NCBI GenBank assembly: GCA_044464485.1
Contig: JBIQLG010000007.1
Location: 98,922 to 162,921, forward strand
DNA length: 64,000 nucleotides
Direction: 5' to 3'
Origin: Terrimesophilobacter sp044464485
GTDB lineage: Bacteria; Actinomycetota; Actinomycetes; Actinomycetales; Microbacteriaceae
Of the stretch, positions 8,707 through 15,942 are shown one piece after another (positions within the stretch are counted from its first letter, which is position 1; the number at the start of each line of letters is the position of its first letter). The position numbers and the translations under genes are program-made. Below the pieces are notes generated by a model. It was not told the DNA's origin, ran no database searches, and was given only the letters and a program-made list of their open reading frames with translations.

Positions 8707-9134
8707 GCACACTGTTCACCCGCATCATCCGGGGCGAAGAACCAGCGCGCTTCGTCTGGAAAGATGAACAGTGCGTCGCTTTTCTCACCATCGAGCCGCG
8801 GCGACCAGGGCACGTTCTTGTCGTGCCACGGCTCGAAGTGGACCGTTGGCTCGATGCGCCAGACACTCTCATCGCCGACCTCATGGTCGTGGCGCATCGC
8901 ATCGGCCTCGCCCAGCGCGACGAGTGGCAGTCGGATCGCGCGGGCCTCATGATCGAGGGCTATATGGTGCCGCACCTGCATATCCATGTGTGGCCCTCGT
9001 GGTCTCCGCGGGAGTTCCATCCCTCCGGAATCGATCGTGCCGCTGACCCAGCGGACCTTCAGGCCGCCGCCGTGCGCCTGCGGGCCCGATTGCGCGCGCA
9101 GGGCTGGGAGCAGTTCGTTCCTCAGGAGGAATAG
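8703..9134 (+). CDS. HIT family protein (histidine-triad nucleotide hydrolase-like)
   Basis: A 143-residue protein with the fold-defining start FTRIIRGEEPARFVWKDEQCVAF and the histidine triad HLHIHVWP near residue 98. HIT proteins hydrolyse or transfer nucleoside phosphoramidates or dinucleoside polyphosphates through the middle histidine. The ATG at 8703 overlaps the upstream stop (ATGA). It is followed after a short gap by the lipoate ligase gene, so it may belong to the same transcript. The physiological nucleotide substrate cannot be read from the sequence. Confidence 0.88.
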   Translation: MSTLFTRIIRGEEPARFVWKDEQCVAFLTIEPRRPGHVLVVPRLEVDRWLDAPDTLIADLMVVAHRIGLAQRDEWQSDRAGLMIEGYMVPHLHIHVWPSWSPREFHPSGIDRAADPADLQAAAVRLRARLRAQGWEQFVPQEE

Positions 9135-9205
9135 GCTTGGAACAACCATTTCCGCATCGACTTGATACCGCGCCAGAGGTCGAATCCACGTTCAGGAGGC
9201 ACGCC

Positions 9206-10255
9206 GTGCACGGCGAATACAAGGTACCCGGGGGAAAGCTCGTGGTTGTCGATCTCGATGTCGTCGACAACCGCATCACGAATTTTCGGCTGGCTGGCGA
9301 CTTCTTTCTCGAGCCGGACAGCGCGCTTGAGGCCATCAACGAGGCCGTCAACGGAATTCCCGCCGACAGCGATTCAGCATGGATTGCGGCAGCGGTCAAA
9401 GGAGCGCTGCCGGATGACGCGCTGCTGCTGGGATTCAGCCCAGAAGCCGTGGCGATCGCCATCCGTCGGTCGCTCTCGAGCGCGCGAAGCTGGACCGATT
9501 ACGAGTGGCAACTCATCCACGACGCTGCGTACCCGCCCGTGATGCAGATGGCGCTGGATCAGGTGCTCTCGGAGGAGGTCGGTGCCGGCCGTCGCAAACC
9601 CACGCTGCGTATTTGGGAGTGGGATGAACCGGGCGTCGTCATTGGCAGCTTTCAGTCGGTCAAAAATGAAGTCGATCTCGACAATGCGGCAAAATACGGC
9701 ATGCAAGTCGTCCGCCGCATCAGCGGCGGCGGCGCCATGTTCATGGAGGCCGGCTCCGTCATCACGTATTCCATTTACGCTCCGAGCGATCTGGTGCAAG
9801 GGATGTCGTTTGCCGACTCGTACGCTTTCCTCGACGAGTGGGTGATCACCGCGCTCAAGGGACTCGGCATCGATGCGTTCTATCAACCGCTCAACGACAT
9901 TACGAGCGCGAAGGGCAAGATCGGCGGAGCGGCCCAGAAACGACTCGGCGTGGGCGCCGTGCTGCATCACGCCACCATGAGTTACGACATGGACGGCGAG
10001 CGCATGGTGGAAGTGCTGCGCATCGGACGCGAAAAGATGAGCGACAAAGGTACGAAAAGCGCCGCGAAGCGCGTGGATCCGTTACGCAGCCAGACGGGTC
10101 TGCCGCGTGCCGAAATCATCGAGAAGATGAAAGCCACATTCAAAGGGCTATACGGACTGACGGAAAGCGAAATCACCGCAGAGGAACTCGCGCGGGCGAA
10201 GCAGCTCGTCGTCGACAAGTTCTCCACCGACGACTGGTTGTACCGTGTTCCTTAA
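9206..10255 (+). CDS. Lipoate-protein ligase A family protein, accessory domain at N-terminus
   Basis: A 349-residue ligase. Residues 1 to about 90 (HGEYKVPGGKLVVVDLDV, GDFFLEP, LLLGFSPEAVAIAIRRSL) resemble the small C-terminal domain of bacterial LplA, here placed first. The rest is the biotin/lipoate ligase catalytic domain, with WEWDEPGVVIGSFQ, RRISGGGAMFM and KIGGAAQKR (the lysine that contacts lipoyl-AMP). It should activate lipoate or octanoate with ATP and attach it to lipoyl domains. The GTG at 9206 is preceded by AGGAGG at 9194-9199 with ideal spacing; an in-frame TTG at 9137, also with AGGAGGA upstream, would add 23 residues and cannot be excluded. Confidence 0.85.
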   Translation: MHGEYKVPGGKLVVVDLDVVDNRITNFRLAGDFFLEPDSALEAINEAVNGIPADSDSAWIAAAVKGALPDDALLLGFSPEAVAIAIRRSLSSARSWTDYEWQLIHDAAYPPVMQMALDQVLSEEVGAGRRKPTLRIWEWDEPGVVIGSFQSVKNEVDLDNAAKYGMQVVRRISGGGAMFMEAGSVITYSIYAPSDLVQGMSFADSYAFLDEWVITALKGLGIDAFYQPLNDITSAKGKIGGAAQKRLGVGAVLHHATMSYDMDGERMVEVLRIGREKMSDKGTKSAAKRVDPLRSQTGLPRAEIIEKMKATFKGLYGLTESEITAEELARAKQLVVDKFSTDDWLYRVP

Positions 10256-10466
10256 AGTGAAGCGCAAGGGCGGAGGGCGCGGCCTTGGCGGAATGATCAC
10301 CATGGTTGATGAGGTTTTCGCGCCTACCAAACACGAAGCCGCCCTTGAGGCTGATCGCGAGACGCGGCTACCGGCGCCGGCGCCGCTGCCCGGGGACGGC
10401 GACAAGGGAATCTCGCGCGGGCGCATAGTCATCCATGTTCACGAGGCCGGGGAATCAACTCCATGA
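10245..10466 (+). CDS. Small conserved protein, DUF6191-like
   Basis: A 73-residue polar protein read from a GTG inside the end of the lipoate ligase gene; GTG 10257 is an alternative. It ends in an ATGA overlap with the methyltransferase start, which supports real translation. The segment EVFAPTKHEAALEADRETR followed by GDGDKG and RGRIVI resembles small actinobacterial proteins I know as DUF6191 (F-x-P-x-x-H-x-A-x-x-E). No membrane segment, no catalytic motif. Function unknown. The N-terminal lysine/glycine-rich segment KVKRKGGGRGLGG could bind nucleic acid, but that is only a guess. Confidence 0.55.
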   Translation: MFLKVKRKGGGRGLGGMITMVDEVFAPTKHEAALEADRETRLPAPAPLPGDGDKGISRGRIVIHVHEAGESTP

Positions 10467-11335
10467 CGTGGGCCCCGGATGGCGACAACCTCGTCATCCA
10501 CGGCGACAACCTCGTCATCCACGGCGACAACCTCGTCGCGGCTGCTGCCTTGCCGGACAATACGTTCACTGTCGTATACCTCGACCCGCCCTTCAACACC
10601 GGGCGCTCTCAAGAGCGGCAGTCCACGACGAGCGTGCGGAGCGCGACCGGCTCCGTGGTCGGATTCAAGGGCCAGCGCTACGAGCGCATCCGCGGCGACC
10701 TCATGGCCTACGACGACGAGTTCGAGGACTACTGGTCGTTTCTCGAACCCCGGCTCGCCGAGGCCTGGCGGCTGCTCGCCGACGACGGCACGCTCTATTT
10801 GCACCTGGACTATCGTGAGGCTCACTACGCGAAAGTACTGCTCGACGCCCTATTCGGCCGCGAGTGCTTTCTGAACGAGATCATCTGGGCTTACGACTAC
10901 GGCGGCAAGTCGAAGCGTCGCTGGCCGACGAAGCACGACACGATCCTCGTCTACGTCAAGGACCCGCGCGGCTACCACTTCGACTCGGAGGCAGTCGATC
11001 GGGAACCCTACATGGCGCCGGGTCTCGTGACGCCGGAGAAAGCAGCGCGCGGAAAGCTCCCCACCGATGTCTGGTGGCACACGATCGTGTCGCCGACCGG
11101 AAAGGAGAAAACCGGATATCCGACCCAGAAGCCCGAGGGCATCCTGCGCCGCATCATTCAGGCCTCAAGCCGCGAAGGCGACTGGGTTCTCGACTTCTTC
11201 GCCGGCAGCGGGACCACCGGGGCGGTCGCGGCAGCGCTCGGGCGCCGCTTCGTGCTCGTTGACGCGAGCGCGGATGCCCTGCGGGTGATGCGAGAGCGGC
11301 TGACGGCGGCGGGCATCCCGTTCACCGAAAACTAG
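10463..11335 (+). CDS. Site-specific DNA methyltransferase (N6-adenine/N4-cytosine class, orphan)
   Basis: A 290-residue amino-methyltransferase. The catalytic motif IV is YLDPPFNTG near residue 38, the TGYPTQKPEGILRRII block and the SAM-binding motif DFFAGSGTTGAVAAALGRRF near residue 235 follow. Catalytic motif first and SAM motif last is the beta-class order. The target sequence is unknown. No restriction endonuclease gene lies next to it, so it looks like an orphan (regulatory or protective) enzyme. It starts in an ATGA overlap with the upstream small gene. The N-terminus contains a threefold in-frame repeat of GDNLVIH, listed separately. Confidence 0.85.
   Translation: MTWAPDGDNLVIHGDNLVIHGDNLVAAAALPDNTFTVVYLDPPFNTGRSQERQSTTSVRSATGSVVGFKGQRYERIRGDLMAYDDEFEDYWSFLEPRLAEAWRLLADDGTLYLHLDYREAHYAKVLLDALFGRECFLNEIIWAYDYGGKSKRRWPTKHDTILVYVKDPRGYHFDSEAVDREPYMAPGLVTPEKAARGKLPTDVWWHTIVSPTGKEKTGYPTQKPEGILRRIIQASSREGDWVLDFFAGSGTTGAVAAALGRRFVLVDASADALRVMRERLTAAGIPFTEN
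10481..10537 (+). repeat. 21-bp in-frame tandem repeat (about 2.7 copies) in the methyltransferase gene
   Basis: Two perfect 21-bp units (10481-10501, 10502-10522) are followed by 15 bp of a third (10523-10537). The unit encodes GDNLVIH, so the protein reads GDNLVIHGDNLVIHGDNLV before the catalytic strand. Most relatives I recall have one GDNL element here, so the extra copies look like a recent slippage expansion that keeps the frame. Confidence 0.9.
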
Positions 11336-11337
11336 GC

Positions 11338-11460
11338 TGCGCGCAATTCACGACCCCGCCCTGTTCGCAACTCAGGCAATTCGAGCGCGGGGTCACCTGA
11401 CGGCTCCGACAACACGGGCCTTGTCGTGAGCTCCAGCACTTTCTGCCTGAATTGCGTGCG
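11338..11460. repeat. Intergenic inverted-repeat region
   Basis: The ends of this gene-free stretch form an imperfect inverted repeat: GCGCGCAATTCA at 11339-11350 against TGAATTGCGTGC at 11448-11459 (11 of 12 paired). Inside is a second dyad, GACCCCGC at 11352-11359 against GCGGGGTC at 11387-11394, with a 27-base loop that might help end the methyltransferase transcript. No T-run follows. It may be a small non-autonomous element or only folded spacer. Confidence 0.4.
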
Positions 11461-11474
11461 AACGGGCGTGCGAA

Positions 11475-11510
11475 CGAGCGAGCGGGCGAGCGAGCGGGCG
11501 AGCGAGCGAA
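11475..11510. repeat. 12-bp tandem repeat, three copies
   Basis: Three adjacent 12-bp units, CGAGCGAGCGGG twice and then CGAGCGAGCGAA, lie between the methyltransferase and the convergent LacI gene. The repeat creates spurious open frames rich in Arg, Ala, Gly and Glu, none with a credible start. Slippage-prone low-complexity DNA. Confidence 0.85.
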
Positions 11511-11552
11511 AGTAGGCACGAGCAGTGGTGCGTCTTGCTGCGGGCAGGAACT

Positions 11553-12572
11553 TCAGACGCTTTCGCGCTCAATGAGGTGCGTGGGCATGATCGTGAGGGT
11601 ATCGACGTCCTCGCCATCGATCATCCGCACGAGCACCTCCGCCATCTTGGCCCCCTGCTGCATGGAAGGCTGGTCGACGGTCGTGAGCGGCGGTGAGGCA
11701 TTCTTCGCGTAGTAGTCGTTGTCGATCGTGGTGATTCCCACATCCCCTGGCACCGACAGTCCGTGCTCGCGCAGCACCCCGAGGGCCCCGGATGCCATTT
11801 GCGCGCTCGCCGCGAACACACCATCGAAGCGTTCGCCGCGGTCGAGGATCCGCTTCATCGCGAGCGCGCCGCCCGCCGGCGTGAAGTCGGCGGCTTCGAA
11901 AATTTCGGCGGGAAGCCCCGCAGCTACCAGTGTGGTTCGCCACCCTTCGAGTCGGTCGAGCCCCGCGGCCATGTCCTGGGGGCCCGCGATCGTGGCAATG
12001 CTCTTTTTACCGTGGTCGATGAGGTACTGCACCGCGGTCGAGGCCGCGGCGACGTTATCGACATCGACGACGAAACTGCGACCGTGCTGGGACATGGGTC
12101 GGCCGCCAAATACGACCGGGAAGCTCTGGCCAAGCTCGACGTAGGAGTGATCATCGCTGTGGTGCGAGAGCACGAGTGCGCCGTCCACGTTGCCGCCGCG
12201 AAGGTAGCGGTGGGTTTTTTCGGCATCCGTCTCGGAAGCGATGAGGAGGGTGAGCGTGTACTCGGTTCGGGAAAGAAACATTGCCGCCCCCTGGATGACG
12301 GACGCGAAGTACGGGTCCGCGAAGAATTTTGCGGTATTTTCGGGAATAACCAGAGCGATCGAGTCCGTCTTGCGGCTTGCGAGAGTGCGAGCGGCTCGGT
12401 TGGGCACATAGCCCAGTGTCGCGATCGCCGCATTGACCGACTCAATGACCTCAGGCGTGACTTTGGGCGAAGCATTGACCACGCGCGACACGGTGGATCT
12501 GGACACGCCCGCGAGCGCAGCGACCATTTCGAGCGTCGGTGCGGATGCGGGAGTCGGCTGCAGTGAAGTCAT
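11553..12572 (-). CDS. cebR: LacI family regulator, probable CebR/CelR-like cellobiose repressor
   Basis: A regulator of 339 residues. The N-terminal helix-turn-helix reads TLEMVAALAGVSRSTVSRVVNASPKVTPEV, followed by the hinge YVPNRAARTLASRKT and a periplasmic-binding-protein-like ligand domain. The ATG at 12572 was used; a start three codons earlier is possible. It is the last gene of the minus-strand cellobiose-type operon, 37 bp after the GH1 stop. The operon promoter carries two TGRGAGCGCTCTCA palindromes that closely match the 14-bp CebR/CelR operator known from Streptomyces and Thermobifida. I infer that this protein binds them and is released by cellobiose; the effector is not proven. 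Confidence 0.8.
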   Translation of the reverse strand: MTSLQPTPASAPTLEMVAALAGVSRSTVSRVVNASPKVTPEVIESVNAAIATLGYVPNRAARTLASRKTDSIALVIPENTAKFFADPYFASVIQGAAMFLSRTEYTLTLLIASETDAEKTHRYLRGGNVDGALVLSHHSDDHSYVELGQSFPVVFGGRPMSQHGRSFVVDVDNVAAASTAVQYLIDHGKKSIATIAGPQDMAAGLDRLEGWRTTLVAAGLPAEIFEAADFTPAGGALAMKRILDRGERFDGVFAASAQMASGALGVLREHGLSVPGDVGITTIDNDYYAKNASPPLTTVDQPSMQQGAKMAEVLVRMIDGEDVDTLTIMPTHLIERESV

Positions 12573-12609
12573 GTTCCGCAAATTCTAGTCAGCACAGGCG
12601 GCACGCGAT

Positions 12610-14040
12610 TCAGAGCGATCGATTGGCGATGATTCTGCGGTACTCGAGCGCACTCGCCTTGGGTGTTCGCCGTTGCGTCGGATAGTCGACGCGCACGATG
12701 CCGAATCTCTTCGCGTAACCCCACGCCCATTCGAAGTTGTCGAGGAGCGACCAGTAGAAGTACCCCTGTACGGGAACGCCGGCATCGATCGCATCCTGCA
12801 CGGCACTCAAGTGCGATCGAAGAAATTCCGTGCGTTCGCTGTCGTCCACCGAACCATCCGCCTCCACACGGTCGTCGTACGCGGCACCGTTTTCCGTGAC
12901 GGCAATGGCGACGTCGGCTGGACCCGTGTATTCGTCGTTGATTCTGCAGAGCAGACGCGTGAGTCCCTCTGGTTGCACATCCCAGCCCATGGCCGTCACG
13001 GGGAGTCCTCGCGGATGCCAATACACTCCTTCTGCGGCAGGGAACGGTGATCGTTTCGGCCTCTCGGAAGGGGCGGCCGTCGTCGTCTCGGAATCCGTGG
13101 GACGCGAGCTCACGAATTCGCCGTGGTAGTAGTTGACTCCCATCGCGTCGATGGGGGCAGAAATAATGTCGAGGTCGCCTTGCTGTACGACCCGGTCGAG
13201 TCCCAGACCCGCCACATCGCGCACGACGTCGTCGGGGTAGGCTCCATGAAAGATTGGGTCAAGGAAGAATCGGTTGAATTGTCCGTCAATCCGCCGTGCC
13301 GCATCGACATCGCCCGCGTCGGTCGGGTCCACCGGATCCACCACCGTGAGATTCAGCGTGATGCCCAATTGCAGCGAGTCATCCCGCGATCGAAGTTCAC
13401 GCGTGGCAAGGCCGTGTGCGAGCAACAGGTGGTGACCTGCGGCAAGGCCTGCCGCCACATCCTGACGCCCCGGCGCGTGTTCTCCGCCGATGTAGCTGAG
13501 GAATGAAGCACACCACGGCTCATTGAGAGATGTCCACGCGGTCACCCGATCGCCCAGCGCGTCGTGAACAATTCCGGCGTACTCGCGGAAACGGTATGCG
13601 GTGTCGCGGTTTGCCCACCCGCCTAGGTCTTCGAGCGACTGGGGCAGGTCCCAGTGGTAGAGGGTGAGCCAGGGCTTGATGTTTTTCGCGAGCAGCTCGT
13701 CGACGAGCCTTGAGTAGAAGTCGATCCCCTTAGCGTTCGGCGCCCCGCCGTCGGGGCACACGCGCGCCCACGAGGTGGAAAAGCGGTAAGTCTGGATGCC
13801 GAGCTCCGCCATGATGGCGACATCCGAACGGTAGCGATGGTAGTGGTCGCACGCGACGTCGCCGTTGTCCCCGCCGACAACAGCGCCGGGTTCGCGACAG
13901 AATACATCCCAGATCGAATCGGTGCGCCCGTCTTCGTGGGCAGCGCCTTCGATCTGGTACGCGGCCGTCGCGACACCGAAAAGAAACGTTTTCGGGAACC
14001 CGCGCGCGGGAGTCACCCCGACCCGCGGGTCGTTCGTCAT
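12610..14040 (-). CDS. GH1 family beta-glucosidase
   Basis: A 476-residue cytoplasmic beta-glucosidase. The start FPKTFLFGVATAAYQIEGAAHEDGR is the family 1 N-terminal signature. The acid/base glutamate is in TSLNEPWC near residue 172 and the nucleophile glutamate in VTENGAAYDD near residue 382. It should split imported cellobiose or cello-oligosaccharides to glucose. The ATG at 14040 lies 5 bp after the upstream permease stop; the longer open frame beyond it is a shadow of the permease gene. No signal peptide. The order binding protein, two permeases, beta-glucosidase matches cebEFG-bglC of Streptomyces. Confidence 0.93.
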   Translation of the reverse strand: MTNDPRVGVTPARGFPKTFLFGVATAAYQIEGAAHEDGRTDSIWDVFCREPGAVVGGDNGDVACDHYHRYRSDVAIMAELGIQTYRFSTSWARVCPDGGAPNAKGIDFYSRLVDELLAKNIKPWLTLYHWDLPQSLEDLGGWANRDTAYRFREYAGIVHDALGDRVTAWTSLNEPWCASFLSYIGGEHAPGRQDVAAGLAAGHHLLLAHGLATRELRSRDDSLQLGITLNLTVVDPVDPTDAGDVDAARRIDGQFNRFFLDPIFHGAYPDDVVRDVAGLGLDRVVQQGDLDIISAPIDAMGVNYYHGEFVSSRPTDSETTTAAPSERPKRSPFPAAEGVYWHPRGLPVTAMGWDVQPEGLTRLLCRINDEYTGPADVAIAVTENGAAYDDRVEADGSVDDSERTEFLRSHLSAVQDAIDAGVPVQGYFYWSLLDNFEWAWGYAKRFGIVRVDYPTQRRTPKASALEYRRIIANRSL

Positions 14041-14045
14041 GTCGT

Positions 14046-14876
14046 TCACCCCTTGACCGCTCCCTGCATAATGCCGGCAATGAGTTGTCTGCCTGCTGCA
14101 ACGAAGAGTACCAACAGCGGGATGGTTGCAAGCACCGCGCCCGCGAGCACGATCGTGTAGTCGACGTATCTGGCGGACTGAAGCTGGCTGAGTGCCACTT
14201 GCAGAGTCGGGTTCTGAGGGACCACCAGCAGCGGCCACAGGTAGTCGGTCCACGCGGTCATGAATGTGAAGAGGCCGAGTATCGCCATTGCCGGGCGGGC
14301 GGCAGGTACCGCAACGTGCCAGAACGTTCCGATCATGGTCGCGCCGTCGACGCGCGCCGCCTCGATCAGTTCGTCGGGGATGACATCGACAAGGTACTGG
14401 CGCATGAAGAATACGCCGAACGCCGTCACCAGGGTGGGCACGATGACGGCGCCCAGCGTACCCGTCCAGCCGAACTGCTTCATGAGAATGAACATCGGGA
14501 TGATGCCGAGCTGCGTCGGCACCGCGAGGGTTGCGACGACAAACACCATGAGTCCTTCCCGGCCGCGAAAGCGCAGTTTCGCGAACGCATATCCGGCGAG
14601 AGTGGAAAACGTGATGACGGATGCGGTGATCACCGAGGAAACGATCACGCTGTTGCCGAGCGCGAGCCAGAACGGAACGGTAGTGAGCACCTCGCCCACG
14701 TTGATCCAAAACCGCCCACCGGGGAGCAGGGGTGGCCAGGAGCTGGTCAACGCGGTCGTGTCGCTGCTGCCCACGACAAAAGACCACCACAGCGGATACG
14801 CACCTGCGACGAAGAATGCGGTGAGCAGCCCGTACGTGAGAAAGCCTGGTCTGCGGGAGAACGGTGTTGTGGTCAT
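14046..14876 (-). CDS. cebG: ABC transporter permease, MalG type (CebG-like)
   Basis: A 276-residue permease with six hydrophobic helices and the EAA-loop DELIEAARVDGATMIGTFWHVAVP near residue 175; it ends in GAVKG like other MalG-type subunits. Its ATG overlaps the stop of the upstream permease (ATGA). It forms the channel with the next gene and serves the CebE-like binding protein. No ATPase is encoded in the operon, as in Streptomyces, where MsiK energises several importers. Confidence 0.88.
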   Translation of the reverse strand: MTTTPFSRRPGFLTYGLLTAFFVAGAYPLWWSFVVGSSDTTALTSSWPPLLPGGRFWINVGEVLTTVPFWLALGNSVIVSSVITASVITFSTLAGYAFAKLRFRGREGLMVFVVATLAVPTQLGIIPMFILMKQFGWTGTLGAVIVPTLVTAFGVFFMRQYLVDVIPDELIEAARVDGATMIGTFWHVAVPAARPAMAILGLFTFMTAWTDYLWPLLVVPQNPTLQVALSQLQSARYVDYTIVLAGAVLATIPLLVLFVAAGRQLIAGIMQGAVKG

Positions 14877-15871
14877 CGCGGCCTCCGCAGTTTCCCCAGG
14901 GTTCGACGGGAGATCCGGTCATCGCCTGATGAGGCGATCTTTTTGGACAGCAGGAAATTCACGATGCCGATGAGCACGATGATGAGGAACAGAATCCACG
15001 CGATGGCTGCTGCTTTACCGAAGTTGCCGCGATTGAAGGCCATGTCCCACAGGTAGAGCACCGTGGTCTGGTACTGGCGGAACACTCCCCCGGGAATTGA
15101 GCTGGATGCGTCGAAAAGCTTGGGTTCGGTGAAGATCTGCAGGCCGCCAATCGTCGCGGTGATGATGACGAAAATAAATGTGGGCCGGATGCTCGGGATC
15201 GTGATCGAGAAGAATCGCCGCAGTGAGCCTGCGCCGTCGATTGCGGCGGACTCGTAGATGTCCCGCGGCACGGCCTGCATCGCCGCGAGAAGGATGAGCG
15301 CGTTGTAACCGGTCCAGCGCCAGTTGACCATGGTGGCAATGGCGAGCTGGCCAGGCAGGGCATCTGTCTTCCACAGCACAGGTTGGAGACCGATTCCTTG
15401 CAACAGGTTGTTGATGAGTCCGTACTTTTCGCCGAAGAGGTTCGAGAAGATGAGGGCGACGGCAACGGGGGTTACGACGTACGGCAGAATGATGCTCATC
15501 CGCCAAAATGTTTTCGCGCGCAAATTCTGGTCGAGAACCGCAGCGATGATGAGGGCAAAAATAAGCTGCGGCACCGCCGACAGCAGAAAAATGCTGAACG
15601 TGTTGGCTATTGAGTTCCAGAACAGAGGATCAGCGAGTTCTGCGGCGAAGTTGTCGAAGCCGATCCATTCCCCTGGGCCCTGAAGCAGGTCCCATTTGTT
15701 GAGGGAAACGACGAACGTGTAGGCGAGCGGGAAGAGGCCGACGAGTCCGAAGAGAACAAAAAACGGCGCAATATAGAGGTACGGCGAGAATCGCACGTCC
15801 CAGCGGCCGAGCTTCTGGCGCAGCGTGGGGCCACTGGCCCGGGCGCTCACGCGGCTGGTCATCGAGGACAT
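14873..15871 (-). CDS. cebF: ABC transporter permease, MalF type (CebF-like)
   Basis: A 332-residue permease whose first helix starts at PYLYIAPFFVLFGLVG and whose EAA loop reads RDIYESAAIDGAGSLRRFFSITIP. The ATG at 15871 was chosen because it begins just before the usual basic N-terminus; the open frame extends 40 codons further upstream through the intergenic hairpin without any supporting signal. It is separated from the binding-protein gene by 71 bp holding a strong stem-loop, and overlaps cebG by ATGA. Confidence 0.88.
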   Translation of the reverse strand: MSSMTSRVSARASGPTLRQKLGRWDVRFSPYLYIAPFFVLFGLVGLFPLAYTFVVSLNKWDLLQGPGEWIGFDNFAAELADPLFWNSIANTFSIFLLSAVPQLIFALIIAAVLDQNLRAKTFWRMSIILPYVVTPVAVALIFSNLFGEKYGLINNLLQGIGLQPVLWKTDALPGQLAIATMVNWRWTGYNALILLAAMQAVPRDIYESAAIDGAGSLRRFFSITIPSIRPTFIFVIITATIGGLQIFTEPKLFDASSSIPGGVFRQYQTTVLYLWDMAFNRGNFGKAAAIAWILFLIIVLIGIVNFLLSKKIASSGDDRISRRTLGKLRRPR

Positions 15872-15900
15872 GTGTGCTCTTTCGATCTGGATGGCGGGTG

Positions 15901-15929
15901 GGGCCCCTCGGACCGAATCCGAGGGGCCC
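15901..15929 (-). promoter_or_regulatory. Intra-operon stem-loop between binding-protein and permease genes
   Basis: GGGCCCCTCGGA (15901-15912) pairs perfectly with TCCGAGGGGCCC (15918-15929) around a 5-base loop. On the minus-strand transcript it forms 13 bases after the binding-protein stop. It is not followed by a U-run, so it is more likely a 3'-end stabiliser or partial terminator that raises binding-protein level over permease level, as known for malE-malF. Confidence 0.75.
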
Positions 15930-15942
15930 TCTCGGGTTTGCG

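Noticed and set aside
10481..10537. CRISPR-like array
   Set aside because: The units are contiguous without spacers and code for protein. The 12-bp array at 11475-11510 fails for the same reason.
10463..11335. Restriction-modification system
   Set aside because: No endonuclease-like gene next to the methyltransferase; neighbours are a lipoate ligase, a small protein and a sugar operon.
11452..11712. 86-codon open frame over the 12-bp tandem repeat
   Set aside because: The translation is a simple Arg/Ala/Gly/Glu repeat made by the DNA repeat and runs antisense into the LacI gene.
14041..14922. N-terminal extension of the GH1 frame
   Set aside because: The frame stays open upstream, but the extension overlaps the permease gene in a shadow frame; the family N-terminus starts at 14040.
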